A stretch of DNA of 64,000 nt from Pohlia nutans (lineage: Eukaryota > Streptophyta > Bryopsida > Bryales > Mniaceae), in contig CM040087.1 in NCBI GenBank assembly GCA_022496805.1, positions 5,220,001 to 5,284,000 of the forward strand, in the 5' to 3' direction. A program made the translations under genes and the position numbers. Within the stretch, counting starts at the first letter, position 1. Every line of letters begins with the position of its first letter. Positions 1-10,375 of the stretch are shown one piece after another. The notes beneath the pieces were generated by a model, which was given only the letters and a program-made list of their open reading frames with translations, had not been told where the DNA came from and searched no databases.

Positions 1-290
1 CGGTCCTCGAGAAACGCTACTAAAGCTCGGCTCGAAGCTCCCAAACTGTAAAGAAAAATCACTTTTCGGAGTTGTCAACGGTCCTAGAGAAACGCTCCCA
101 AACTGGAAAGAAAAATCACTTTTCGGAGTTGCCGACGGTCCTTGAGAAATGCTAGCAAAGCTCGGCCCGAAGCTCCCAAACTGGAAAGAAAAATCACTTT
201 TCGACGATTGTGAAACTGGAACAACACTTTTCGACGATTGTGAAACTGGAACAACACTTTCCGATGATTGTGAAGCTGCAGCAACACAAC
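1..290. repeat. Two overlapping tandem repeat arrays
   Basis: About three imperfect copies of a 55-80 bp unit start with CGGTCCTNGAGAAAYGCT at about 1, 80 and 135 and share CCCAAACTGGAAAGAAAAAT. The middle copy has an internal deletion. They pass into three copies of a 30-bp unit (core TTTTCGACGATTGTGAAACT) at about 200-290. Short open frames run through on both strands, but their translations are only repeat peptides, so I do not call a gene. The array may extend left of the window. Confidence 0.75.
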
Positions 291-886
291 AAAACCACCA
301 CAAACACCCCCTCAAGCGTTTAAAATTGCTCCGGCACGAATGCCAGTGATTCCTTCCCACAGCAACACGTCACTAGACAAGCAAATCCTCCCACACAGCA
401 CGAGTCCAAAACGATCATATGGCACTCACAATCAAGCTAAAACACTTCATGCAACACGCTGAACACGCAACCTAAGTTCACATATCGTAGACACACCAAT
501 TACCGTTCACCTTTGGCAAAGTACCGTGCACCTTGTTAATTGTTTTATTTGCATTGAAGTGCATGGTGCACCTTGTTTTGTTTGTACAATTATTAGCATG
601 TCTACGATAATGGTTGAGAAAAATGGACTGGTCGTATGCATCGTGAATCAAAGCACAAGAATTATGGTGACCCTAAACCCTAAGAGTGGCAAGAGAGCGG
701 CAAGAGAAGAATGAATGAGGTAGAAAATTGGAACCCTAAGTCCAAATATCCCAAATCAGAACCTAATAGTGTAAAATAAGTTATATTAGCAAAAGTGTCG
801 TTTTTAACACGATGGGTAGCACCTGCCTAAAAGGTAGAGCCCAATATAAACAAACAGCTTTGGTTGTGATTACACATAGTAAATTA
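291..886. other. Intergenic stretch, no gene seen
   Basis: A moderately AT-rich stretch between the tandem repeats and the kinase stop codon, probably including the kinase 3' UTR. At about 785-820 a segment containing AAGTGTCGTTTTTAACAC resembles one end of the CACTA fold-backs found at 4.3-5.1 kb, but no partner end is visible. Nothing else is supported. Confidence 0.5.
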
Positions 887-2380
887 TTACGTACCAATTG
901 ATATTGGTCGGTGTATAATATGTCTCAACACTTGACACACATCTCCAAATGCAGGTCGCTTCCGTGGATCCATATCCCAGCAGTCGCATATCATAGAAGC
1001 TAGGATTGTGGGGCACGTTGAAGGTAGTTGAGGTCGCAGGGGAATTGGGGCAGTCAACTTTGAGTACAAGGTCGTTAGCGGCTCACCACTGAAAGGTTCT
1101 TGTCCTGTCAGTATTTCGAAACAAATGATTCCAAAGCTGTAGACATCAGCTTTCATTGGAAAAGCATGTTCCAAATGATCATCCTCCATATTGTCTTTGA
1201 ATATCTCAGGTGCCAACCACCTCTTTGTACCTACATTATGTGTCAAATGAGAGTAGCGGGTCATCTCTCGCTTTACTTTCGCCAAGCCAAAATCAGCAAT
1301 CTTTGCAAACACAAATCCACCATCCTCATCAAGATCTGGTGTGTTCACCGAGTTCACAAGAATGTTTGATGATTTGAGGTCACGATGGGCCATTTTCTGA
1401 GAGTGAAGGTAGCTCATGGCATCCGCAATCTGGAGCATCAAATCCATCGCTGCTCGAAGGGAAAAAGGTTCATCCCTGGCCCCTCCCTTCATCCGGCTTT
1501 CTATGAACATGTGTAAATCTGTGAACATTAGATCCATGAGAAGCGACTTCTCAGAGTATGCGTACACTTTGACAATGTGAGGGTGATTCAGTTTGCCTAA
1601 GGCCTCGGCCTCAGCTGGTAAAGAACGTAGTCCAACAGCATTGAAAATCTTTTGAGCGTACTTGGATTCCAACCAGGTTACTTCTGAAACAAGACCGAAG
1701 GAACCTGATCCTAGCGGCCGACCATGCTTCAGAACCTCTGGGTCAAAACTCCACAAAAAGGATTTGTGGTCTGACTCACTCCCACTTCTTTCTTGAGGGA
1801 AGAATCTTAGCATTGCTTGCGCTACAACACAATAGCGTAGATCCATTGGTGCGTGCATGTTGCCACAATCTTCAGCATTGCAATGATGATGCCCATGATA
1901 ATTCACGAGGTCTTGCATAAGCTGCTGCCAGTCTTCTTGCTCTGCTCTTTCCAGCAAAATTTTCTCCTCGTGCCCAATTTCGACTTTCCATGGAAAATCT
2001 TTGAGTTTTGGAGTAGATGTTCCTGTCACATTCCTAGAGGTGTTACCGTGGTACACCACCGATGTGCACCACTGAATTTCATTCACAATGTCGGCAAATG
2101 CTTGTGACCGATCAGCATTCCGGAGAACCGCTTTCAGTGGAGGCAACTTCGTGCAACAATCTTTACTCAGGGTCCTCGCGCGCATCAGCACCCGTTTCAA
2201 CTCTGGCGTCGCTTGTACCGGCGAAGATTGTTTCCGGGGAGTCACAGTATCATCGATCCAGTATGATATAAGAACGTCATCCAAGGGGCCCCAACATTGA
2301 AGCGCATATCGAATACATCTCACAAGAACTTCATGCTGATGTCGACAACACTTGACGTCCATCCTCTGTGAATGATACAT
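887..2380 (-). CDS. TKL-type serine/threonine protein kinase
   Basis: A 497-residue open frame encoding a probable cytosolic protein kinase that phosphorylates Ser/Thr using ATP. The catalytic domain covers about 217-490: glycine loop GSGSFG (224-229), Lys244 in YAQKIF, HRDLKSSN loop (332-339), DFG (363-365), APE (390-392) and the DVYSFG helix. All canonical catalytic residues are present. The HRDLKSSN and GTKRWLAPE motifs fit the plant TKL/RAF-like group. Residues 1-215 form an acidic, helical N-terminal region without a domain I can name; an extension of this kind is typical, from memory, of expanded moss and liverwort kinase families. No membrane segment is seen. The start is uncertain: ATTCACAG lies just before Met7, which could be a splice acceptor, so an upstream exon is possible. 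The gene looks intact and is flanked by repeats on both sides. Confidence 0.85.
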   Translation of the reverse strand: MYHSQRMDVKCCRHQHEVLVRCIRYALQCWGPLDDVLISYWIDDTVTPRKQSSPVQATPELKRVLMRARTLSKDCCTKLPPLKAVLRNADRSQAFADIVNEIQWCTSVVYHGNTSRNVTGTSTPKLKDFPWKVEIGHEEKILLERAEQEDWQQLMQDLVNYHGHHHCNAEDCGNMHAPMDLRYCVVAQAMLRFFPQERSGSESDHKSFLWSFDPEVLKHGRPLGSGSFGLVSEVTWLESKYAQKIFNAVGLRSLPAEAEALGKLNHPHIVKVYAYSEKSLLMDLMFTDLHMFIESRMKGGARDEPFSLRAAMDLMLQIADAMSYLHSQKMAHRDLKSSNILVNSVNTPDLDEDGGFVFAKIADFGLAKVKREMTRYSHLTHNVGTKRWLAPEIFKDNMEDDHLEHAFPMKADVYSFGIICFEILTGQEPFSGEPLTTLYSKLTAPIPLRPQLPSTCPTILASMICDCWDMDPRKRPAFGDVCQVLRHIIHRPISIGT

Positions 2381-3321
2381 ATGGAAATAGTCAGATTTGA
2401 ATTGTTTGCACGAATGTGGGTGAAAATATCAGTGCTCCATGCATTTCAGTGAATAAAACAGACCCAAACACCGCACAAACGATCAATTGTCAGACCTAGT
2501 CCTCGCAGGGAAAATGTAAGAAATTAAATCTGACAGGAAAAAAGTCGGCAGGTACTAAATAGCTCACCTTGGACGGTCGGGTAGACACTAACGCTGAACG
2601 TGGAATTCCCTCGATCACTTGCTCTCATGGTCATGTGTGCACACCAAGCTTGCCCTTCATGATCTAGAATCACTCAACGCTATGCACCAACAGAGCAGGA
2701 AATATGTACCTGTATACATCACTAGTGCAGAAAGATGAAGGTGATGTACCTTAGAGCAGCTCGGTTTACCATGGTTCTGCAACAAAATAATAGAATGCCC
2801 ATAAAAGCCTGAAATCGGAAACAGAAATTGCAATCAATCCAATACTAGAAGGGTGTGCATAATTCACGCGAATCCCCCATCTACGTCATCATTCACAACA
2901 TCAGCCTGCCGGAGGAGCGAATCAAGCCAGCACACTTGCTAGACAGCCACCGTTTGTGGAACAGCACAAAGGTGAGACGAATAATCGGTTGCCAAAATGG
3001 ATCTATGACATAGAGTACGAACTCTGGTCTATGGAGTTCAAATTGTGTTGACAAAAGTGTTGAACAAGGTGAAGCACCTGGTACTTTCCTGACGTCGACA
3101 CACGGGATTCCTCGCAGGTGCTACAAGATCAAATCCTGCTTCGTGTTCAATCGATCGGCCGTGCAAACATATATGTCGGTAAGAGATGCTGCAAAACAGG
3201 ACAGACTTCAGTTAGTTTCTTAACAGACAACACCAAGGATTGAACACACTTGACCAAACTATCATCGACCCGGTGAGCAGTAACGGAATATGCCCCTTTG
3301 TTTTCGTAGACTGTTGATCCT
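2381..3321. other. Upstream region of the kinase gene
   Basis: Mixed-composition DNA 5' of the minus-strand kinase, the likely place for its promoter, 5' UTR and any upstream exon. No clear exon, TATA box or repeat could be assigned. Short open frames here have no recognisable similarity. Confidence 0.4.
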
Positions 3322-3822
3322 TTAACCAAGGATTCATGGTTTTAAAATAACATATTCAATTGATCATATTTCGAAAAATATAATTGAGATGACACTGAAT
3401 TTTATATCATTGGAATTAGTGAAGAACAATGCATATGTTGGTCAAAAAACAAATAAATTTGAACAAAAGGTAGTCTACCGTACCAGGAAGGCAGGGTCAG
3501 CAGAAAATAATTCCCCAAAAAAATACCGAAAAATAAAATAAATTTATCAAGTATTTTGTCGAAATCTACAGAAATGAAGTCAACAAAAATAGTAGACAAA
3601 AAACAAAAGAAAATGTTTAGCCGCTAGTAAAATTCAATGTTAGTTATTAATAGCCAATTGTTTAATAATTATTTTGAAAGTGCCGACCCCTACTTTTTGA
3701 ACTTTTGTTAATTATTCGACACAAAAGTGCCGACCCTGCCTTCCTGGTATGGTATACAGAATCTACTCAAAACTGCTAAAAAAAAACAAAAACATGAGGC
3801 CTCTTGGTCCTTTAGGGGTTAA
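3322..3822. mobile_element. TTAA-flanked miniature element, family A
   Basis: Bounded by TTAA on both sides. The right end reads GGTCCTTTAGGGGTTAA, the inverted complement of the TTAACCCCTAAAGGACC termini of other elements here. The left end is damaged (TTAACCAAGGATTCATGG). The interior matches the copy starting at 20,028 (shared AAGGATTCATGGTTTTAAAA and TCAGTGAAGAA-like segments) and an inverted remnant ending at 50,744. The TTAA target and CCCTAAA-type termini point to the piggyBac superfamily; no coding capacity is present. It carries a nested insertion. Confidence 0.65.
3474..3754. mobile_element. Nested miniature inverted-repeat element
   Basis: About 280 bp with inverted ends: left TACCGTACCAGGAAGGCAGG, and the right end the reverse complement of nearly the same sequence (TACCATACCAGGAAGGCAGG). 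The family A copy at 20,028 lacks this block exactly here: its sequence runs from a GTAGTC-like site straight into the counterpart of CAGAATCT. It is therefore a genuine insertion into the older element. The superfamily was not determined and no target duplication is certain. Confidence 0.65.
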
Positions 3823-4333
3823 TTCTAACTTTGTCTTAACAGTAACGCTTACCAAGCATCTTGATGTGTATCTCTCATCACTAGTAGGAAATGTGTCGCT
3901 TTTGACTGCCGTTAGAGGTGCTCAGCAGTCGGGTTCGTCACAACAGACAAATAAAAGTGGTGCTTGTCAGTCGGGTTCGTCACAACAGACAAATAAAGTG
4001 ACACTTTTCCTGATTTTCAGTCAGTCAGAAGCGTCACTTCTGCTTCCAGTGGATCTAACTTGTTCACAGCCCAAGCCGTGTATCGTATCGCAGTTCCTGT
4101 CACAGCAAACCCCACTTCGTTAGACCCTCGTCCCAGCTCTCGCTTCAACGTGTAAATGTACGCGCCTCTGGACTCCATGCAGGGCAGGTAGGCATGTTTG
4201 GTGTGTCGGTAGATGGGAACTGGGGAACTATTGTAGCTCACACCCAAGTTCCGTGGGTGAAGTACCTCACGTAAAGAGACTTTGGGGATCAAGTTTCACA
4301 TTTCAAATGAGCTTTTGGGAAAAAAGTGGTGGA

Positions 4334-5127
4334 CACTACAAGCATAGGCGTCGTTTTTAACTATGTTCTACGCCCTTGTCCTATGTGACGAATCGCACTT
4401 ACCAAGTCCGTACAAAAAATTGGTGAGTGCAAAGTAGCGCCGTTTGACTCACAGAAGGAGTGAAAAGCGACGCCTGCTCCTTGTAGTTGGAGAAGTTGTG
4501 ATGAAATATGGAGGGTTTCAAATTTCAAGTCCAAGACATCATGGCAACTTCTTATCTTCAAATTTGTTAATATGTCACCTTGAGCAAGCAAGTTCATGGA
4601 ACGTGCACAACTTCGTGGCCGGGTATGAAACAAACTTAAGTTCCACTTATCTATTGTTTTCAACATTATTTTTACTACAAGGAAAAGGTGCCACTTTTCA
4701 CTCCTCTTATGAGTCAAATGGGCCACTTCGCACTCACCAACTTTTGGTTGGACTTGGTGACTAGGTTTCATCATGTAGGACAAGGGTGTACAGTGAAAAG
4801 CAACAATGAACAATCCTCCAGAGTGAAAAACGACACCTTTGCTTGTAGTGTTTTGACTAAGGTGTCAAAAACAATGTGAAAGAGAGTGTCAAAAATGAGG
4901 ACTGTGCTTATTCTCACTACATACTAATTATCATTAGTGATTATAGCACAAAGACACTACAAGGAGAAGGCGTCGCTTTTCACTTGGTAGGTGAGTCAAA
5001 TGGCGCCACTTTGCACTCACTACCCAGGCGCTCAAGATTTAGTGAGTGCCATTCGTCACATAGGACAAGTGTGTGCAATGAACTCTGACACTATTCTTAG
5101 TGAGAAGTTACGCCTTTGCTAGTAGTG
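4334..5127. mobile_element. Three related CACTA-type fold-back elements
   Basis: Three short inverted-repeat units lie at about 4,334-4,488, 4,673-4,850 and 4,955-5,127. Each begins near CACTACAAGNANARGYGYCG followed by a TTTTCACT-like stretch, and each ends in its inverted complement. They share an internal block around GAGTCAAATGG and GCACTCAC. They look like copies of one 150-180 bp palindromic family inserted side by side. The long minus-strand open frame across them is an artefact of the palindromes. Confidence 0.7.
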
Positions 5128-5430
5128 GGACCTCAAGTCAGGCCAATTACACGTCACAGAAAGTGTACTGTACAAATCCATTGTTGTGGATTCAAGGCCA
5201 GCCCATTGTTGGCCTGTGAAATGGGCTTAGAACGTGTTTCAGAATTGAGTCTGTAGACACTGACATTTCTTCAAAGCTGCAAAAATGACAATATGTAATT
5301 TAAATACCTCGCTTCCCTGGATATAATTGTACATAATTTATACTTGTTATGAAACATGTTTCAGAAATTAAACTTTTGTTTCAAATCCCATTTTGAAACG
5401 AGATTAATGTTTCATCAAAAAAAATTCAAT

Positions 5431-5690
5431 CCACTCAGGGCGAGTCCCCATGGGCCACCCGTGCCCACTCTCTGCAGAGAGAATAAACCAATTTTAGCTC
5501 CTGCTTTGGATTAGAGGACGGGTGCTAGAGCGATAGGACGGGCTTGGCACTTCCTCAAACCAAGGCCGCTGTCTTTTAGAGACCCGCTCTCACTTTTATT
5601 AGAGAAGAATCAGAGAAGGTTGAACAGTGAACCGGTTGTCTATTATCTGCAAGAGCGGGGACGGGCGGCCCATGGGGAGAGGCTCTCACT
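5431..5690. mobile_element. Inverted-repeat miniature element
   Basis: The left arm (around TCCCCATGGGCCACCCGTGC, 5,445-5,465) and the right arm (around GGGCGGCCCATGGGGAGAGG, 5,663-5,682) are imperfect inverted repeats about 45 bp long. The GC-rich arms contrast with the AT-rich surroundings. It is nested inside the CACTA element. Superfamily unknown; it could also be a simple inverted duplication. Confidence 0.5.
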
Positions 5691-6503
5691 CCAATCATCT
5701 GAGCTTCTGAAGGTGGCCACCATACATGACTGCCTTGTGCGAATCCCATCCCAAGAATTTCGTAGTTATGGGTATATAATATGGGTATATAATATTTGGA
5801 GTGATTTTCAATCAATTCAAGATATATTTGGATAATTTAATTGTTTTGAAATTTTAGAGCACCAAAATTGTGACGTTCAAGTGGTCAAATTTTTAGAGGT
5901 TCCATTCTATAGGCGAGAGAAAATTTCACCATTGTTAGGAAAGTTATGACAACCCTTGTGACGCTTACTCTAGCAATTTAAGACCATGATGGTTTAGCCT
6001 TGTTGGCTGTAAGTCTAGAACTTGCAATACAAATTCCTGAAGCTCTTTCCCATTTTTATAACATTTTGAATTGTTTCAAAACATTTGTGAAGCTTGTTTT
6101 ACAACGCCTTGCAACTATGTGTACAGAAAAGGACGCTCAGGAGCAGCCACATACTCACTTTTTCCCATTAAATGTCCAGACGCACTGTATTTTCTGTAGA
6201 CTGTAATTCATATACTAAACAACTTTCAAGTACCAATTTGCAACTGGACAGAAACAAACCCAAAGCGACTCATCAATCAAAGTTGTAAACTCATTTGGCA
6301 ATGGATCCTATAGTACGTTCTAACCTGTCGGTTTTCATTCCCCATTTTGTAGGAACAGTGAACAGTAGCTAAAAATTATGATTATATTTCCCTCTTCTTT
6401 TGACCAAAATCACTCACTAACATTGACACAATCCATGTGCCTAACGCAATTTCATGCCTTTTTTATTTATTGTAAGTGATAAACGACAAATTTCCTACTA
6501 GTG

Positions 6504-7330
6504 TTGTCATCAAAGAGGGTGGCGTGTACAACATGCACCTCCTGGCAACGTAAGCAATACAGAAGACCAAGGAACATCAATAAGGTCTTGTATTCATGAA
6601 CTGAGGTGCTTACCCAGAAGTCCAGAACCACAGTCTGAAGATTGCAAATTATGCATAATTATCAGAGGACTATGCACAAGCTACTTAAACGGCGTAAGCC
6701 ACTGAGGATGCCATGGTTGCGCTACGACATGTGCCCTATACATAAAGGACAGGAGAATCCATCATCTTGATTGAATGGTATCTCAAAACTTTGATGTCTT
6801 TTTTCAATATGTTTTTATCAAATATGAAAAATTTGTGATTCTTTACGTGATATGCTCATTCTTTGATGTCATACATAAAATCAAAATAAATTTTAATTCA
6901 AGAGACTCAAGTACTTGAAGCCTACGATTTGGATTCAAGAAGAGTTTAGATTTTAATTTATTTTTCTTGTCATTGACATGCGATATGCTCGAGTGGATTT
7001 TATGTTGTTTTCTTTATAATTAAAATGGAATTTGATTGTATTTTAATGGCAACATGTCCAAATTCATTCTAAAACGTCCAATAAAATGTTTTTTTTTTAC
7101 AGAACCCGCCAACAAGACATTTTTTTTTTATTAAAGGGCATGTCCCAAGACTAGTCAGGGACCTTGTGAAAAATCAAACACCGGTGGCATGACTAAGTAA
7201 TGGTAGAGTGAAATTCAAATTAGGAAGAAGTCGCACGCATCCCACCACGGTTAGCGGTGACCTTCAAGGGAGACTCCAAGCTAGACAGGGGATGAATGTA
7301 GCGGTGTTTGTTGTATTCCTTGATGGTTGT
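6504..7330. other. AT-rich intergenic DNA, nothing recognised
   Basis: Low-complexity, A/T-run rich sequence between the CACTA element and the short repeat at 7.33 kb. There is no open frame with credible composition, no RNA gene and no paired termini. Confidence 0.5.
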
Positions 7331-7500
7331 CCCCAATGGCCATAACATTTAGTAGCCTATGTGACTGATGCCTTCCAACAGAATGATGTGGGATATCCCC
7401 CAATGAAATGATGTGGGATATTCCACATCACATCAGTAGCTATAAAGGCAGGTGGTATTAAACAAGAGCAATCAACCATGGTGAACAGTAATCAAAAGCA
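7331..7500. repeat. Dispersed repeat carrying an empty TTAA site
   Basis: This stretch is paralogous to 18,373-18,472 joined to 19,041-19,080: both share AGAATGATGTGG, CACATCA, a GCTGATGG-like segment and AAGAGCAA followed by CCATGGTGAA. At 7,458-7,461 a single TTAA stands where the other copy has a 568-bp TTAA-flanked insertion. It is thus the pre-insertion state of that locus and shows insertion with TTAA duplication. Confidence 0.75.
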
Positions 7501-7658
7501 TTCACTTTCTCACTCAATTAGAATTCAACATTGTTTTGTAATTTTTTATTTGATTCAATAGCCCATTCAATTACAATCAATGGTCATTCAATTCCATATA
7601 TAAATGGAGATGAAACTAAAAAGGCAGCCTCTTGGAAGGCTACTAAATGTTATGGGAG

Positions 7659-8467
7659 TTAACCCTTTAGTGCCCAGGAGACCATAATGTGGTCACTCGG
7701 TCATCGGAAAAGGGAATTCCGGAAAATCCGTAAAGATTCAAGTTTAATACTCTGAAGTTCAAAGTTGCACAATTCTTAATGTCATCTTGTGGGAAAAAAA
7801 CAATTCAATTTGGAGCTGTGCAACTATCCAAATACCTATGAACAAAACATGAAAATACTACAAATACTTGAAAATACAGTAAATACTTACGAATACGGCA
7901 TATGTACTATGCGGTATTTCTTTTGTTTGGAAGTGTGTTATCTTGAATTTTTTTTTGGATTGTGTTCTCTTGTTCATGTTCCATTACTGTATCTACTCCG
8001 ATCTTGATCAATGTGCAAACTCCTTTCATATTTTAACGTATAATTTTTGTCCTAAACCGTACATGGATAAGTCACTATCACTTGTAAAATTCACAATAAT
8101 TATGTGTGAGTCAGTTCTTGACATGAAAGATTGCAATGGAGAGGTGTTGACATAGATCATTGCTGAACCTTTTCACTTTTATTTTTGAAAATTTACCCCA
8201 AATTCTATTTAACTTTGAAGTCGCACATCCTCCAAAATCTCATTTTTGAGTGTGCATTATACGGTTCAAAGACATACTATAATCTTCCAATCCAACGGTC
8301 GGATCTTACCAAGGTTTAACTGGCACTTGTTTGATTAAGCTACGCTTACATTTATACGGTTAAATACTATAAATAGTTTCCACACTTTGAATAAAGAGAG
8401 TTTTAAATAAAAAAACCACCAGAAAACTCTGGTTTCTTCATAACGACCCTGGGCACTAAAGGGTTAA
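7659..8467. mobile_element. TTAA-flanked miniature element, family B
   Basis: TTAACCCTTTAGTGCCCAGG at the left and its inverted complement CCTGGGCACTAAAGGGTTAA at the right give near-perfect TIRs inside TTAA duplications. The total length is 809 bp. A second copy (37,172-37,982, 811 bp) is collinear through the interior, including the AACCGTACATGGA and GATTGCAA segments. No credible coding sequence. Probably a non-autonomous piggyBac-type element. Confidence 0.8.
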
Positions 8468-9472
8468 AGGGTCCGGAGGCAAGCTTTGTTTTTGAGCCAT
8501 CTTGATGTTAGTTGCTCCTGTTATTTGGTGTAGTTCCACTTTTAGGGTTTTTCTTTTTTTTTCTTTTTTTGAAATATTTCCTGAATAAATTACGCAAAGT
8601 TTGTAATAATTTACAAACTCAACCAAAATCCCAAGAGTGGACCGGCATATTGGAAGTCAAAACAAGAGCAAGTTTCTATCTAGTGGCATGCAAGTTGCTT
8701 GAGCAAAAAAAACATCATGACTGTGCCAAATAGAATCAAACTCCTTCTCAATTTTAACTGGGTAGAATGTTGCATCGGGAACCCCCACCCCAATGCATGT
8801 CACTCCTGTGAACATATGAGTCGCCTCAAATGTACTGGATATGAACAGCCATGGCCTCATTTGTCGAAGTTCTTCAATTAACAAGGTGTTCTTCATGGCC
8901 ATGACAACAAAGATGCGCTTGTGGGCACTAAGTTATCAACATCACAAACAAACACTTTATTCACGCCGGCCTCGCAAGGGGTTCGGAGATTCTATCTATC
9001 TATCTAGGAAATGTGTCGCTTTTCATTTACTATGATGGAAAATGGGTTTTAGTCACAAGATGACAAAAATATTCACATACTCAACTACTTATTAGGTACT
9101 ACCCTTCCTTTCGTGGAATGAAAAACGATAGATATGCTATTAGTGATAGTGTAGCGTCAAACTCTCATGTACGTAGTGTGAACGTTGATCTTCTCTTGAG
9201 AGAAGACATGACAATTTCGCACGCATCAGATGTGCCAGAAGATAGCAACGCGGAGCGTATCCCAAGCTTGGTACTTCAAGGGTCTTATGGTTTTATGGTT
9301 TGGTTGTCACTGACTCCTAAGATCCGCCTCACACTATGGCCGTTCAAGTTGAGAGGCTATGAGATTGAGTGGCCAAACTTTGATGAGAGTCCAAAGAAAT
9401 GGGTTGAAAATAGGCAATAAAATATAGTTTTCATGTTTTATGAAAAGAAATTGACGACCTCTCGACCATAGT
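8468..9472. other. Left flank of the large element; one short open frame
   Basis: Contains a small CACTA-like remnant (9,002-9,144) and an open frame 9,118-9,420 (100 codons, plus strand) whose first part lies in that remnant. The remainder, rich in PKIRLTLWPF-like residues, matches no family I know and could be a scrap of a host exon cut by the neighbouring insertion. I do not call it a gene. Confidence 0.4.
9002..9144. mobile_element. Short CACTA-like remnant
   Basis: The left end TCTAGGAAATGTGTCGCTTT matches the terminus of the 3,879 CACTA element (TAGGAAATGTGTCGCTTT). The right end, GAAAAACGATAG...GCTATTAGTG, is the inverted complement of a CACTAATAGC terminus. A similar right end occurs alone at about 20,237-20,262. 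About 140 bp in all; the left CACTA itself is lost in a TATC microsatellite. Confidence 0.45.
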
Positions 9473-9473
9473 T

Positions 9474-9501
9474 AACACCGTATTAGCAATTTATGCACTT
9501 G
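9474..9501 (+). repeat. Left terminal inverted repeat of the large element
   Basis: Begins AACACCGTATTAGCAATTTA and ends GCACTTG. It pairs with 34,234-34,261 at 26 of 28 positions. It is followed by a short palindrome (CACTTGAGCAAGTG), and CAAGTGC is repeated just inside both ends. Confidence 0.7.
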
Positions 9502-9650
9502 AGCAAGTGCATTGTTGGATTTAATTGGTTAGAGGCAAAACTGGCCATTTTAGAATATTTAACCCCCCAAAAATTTTGAGGTTCTCAATTGCATGGACTT
9601 TCATGTACATAATTCATTTGATAATACTGATACACATAAGTTACAAAAAC

Positions 9651-10226
9651 TTAACCCCTAAATGTCCTCACCTCTGTCCAATTTGGGCAGTTTTGCAAAG
9701 AAGCATTATAAAATGCAACTAACATGAATATTTAAAATTTGATGTATGAATAAAAGTTATACATCTTGAATTTTAGATCCAATCTATACGGTTAGATCTG
9801 TGATTGCTATCACTAATACTTTTCTATAAATTTTGAAACATAAAATAAAAGATTATTCTGTAATTCGATTACAAATAAGATATTTACAATATGGGGATGA
9901 AATTTGTTGTGATGGCTTATAATGTAGTACTCTAGGTGTAGTGATTTTTGGAGATTTTTTGGAGGCTTGATTTTATGAGTTTTTTTCTTCAAAAACACTT
10001 TTAGACTGAAATCTTCAAAATTTTGGATGAAACACTGCAACACAAAATGAGGCATACATTTTTCAAAAACTGTTTGCTTTTCGATCGGATCACACATACA
10101 TGAAGCTAACTTCCCATAAAAAATTCAGTAAAAAAATCACACTACAAAAAGTGCATGACGATGAGAAACTACGGATGAAATCTGTACATCATGCAAAATA
10201 TGCATGGTTGGGCAGTTGGGGGTTAA
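9651..10226. mobile_element. TTAA-flanked miniature element, family D
   Basis: 576 bp between TTAACCCCTAAATGTCC and GGGCAGTTGGGGGTTAA. The right-hand 80 bp (with TGTACATCATGCAAAATATG) is the inverted counterpart of the left end of the 25,888 element and resembles 29,518 and 35,663. A copy of exactly the same length, 576 bp, lies at 29,518. Non-coding and probably piggyBac-type. It sits between the left TIR and the stop codon of the ParB/methyltransferase-like gene. Confidence 0.75.
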
Positions 10227-10375
10227 TCATGAAGCAACAAATGATACGTGTAGTATCGTGATATTACAATTCAGAAAATGACCAATACAAAACATTATAT
10301 TACACCCTTGTACATAAATTTGAAAGTCATGAAAATACCATATATATAAAAGATATATAGTTGGTCCTACGTAGT

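Larger units (their letters stand above)
3879..6503. mobile_element. Non-autonomous CACTA (En/Spm-like) element, 2.6 kb
   Basis: The left end is CACTAGTAGGAAATGTGTCG and the right end is the reverse complement of CACTAGTAGGAAATTTGTCG, giving strongly matched TIRs that begin with CACTA. No transposase frame is present. The left subterminal region holds repeated GTCGGGTTCGTCACAACAGA units (3,930-3,995), typical of CACTA subterminal repeats. It contains the fold-back trio at 4,334-5,127 and another inverted-repeat element at about 5,431. The flanking trinucleotides (CAT and TTG) do not match, so no target duplication survives. Confidence 0.75.

Noticed and set aside
4361..4813. A 150-codon minus-strand frame
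   Set aside because: Runs through palindromic CACTA fold-backs and repeats the same peptide in both arms; not a gene.
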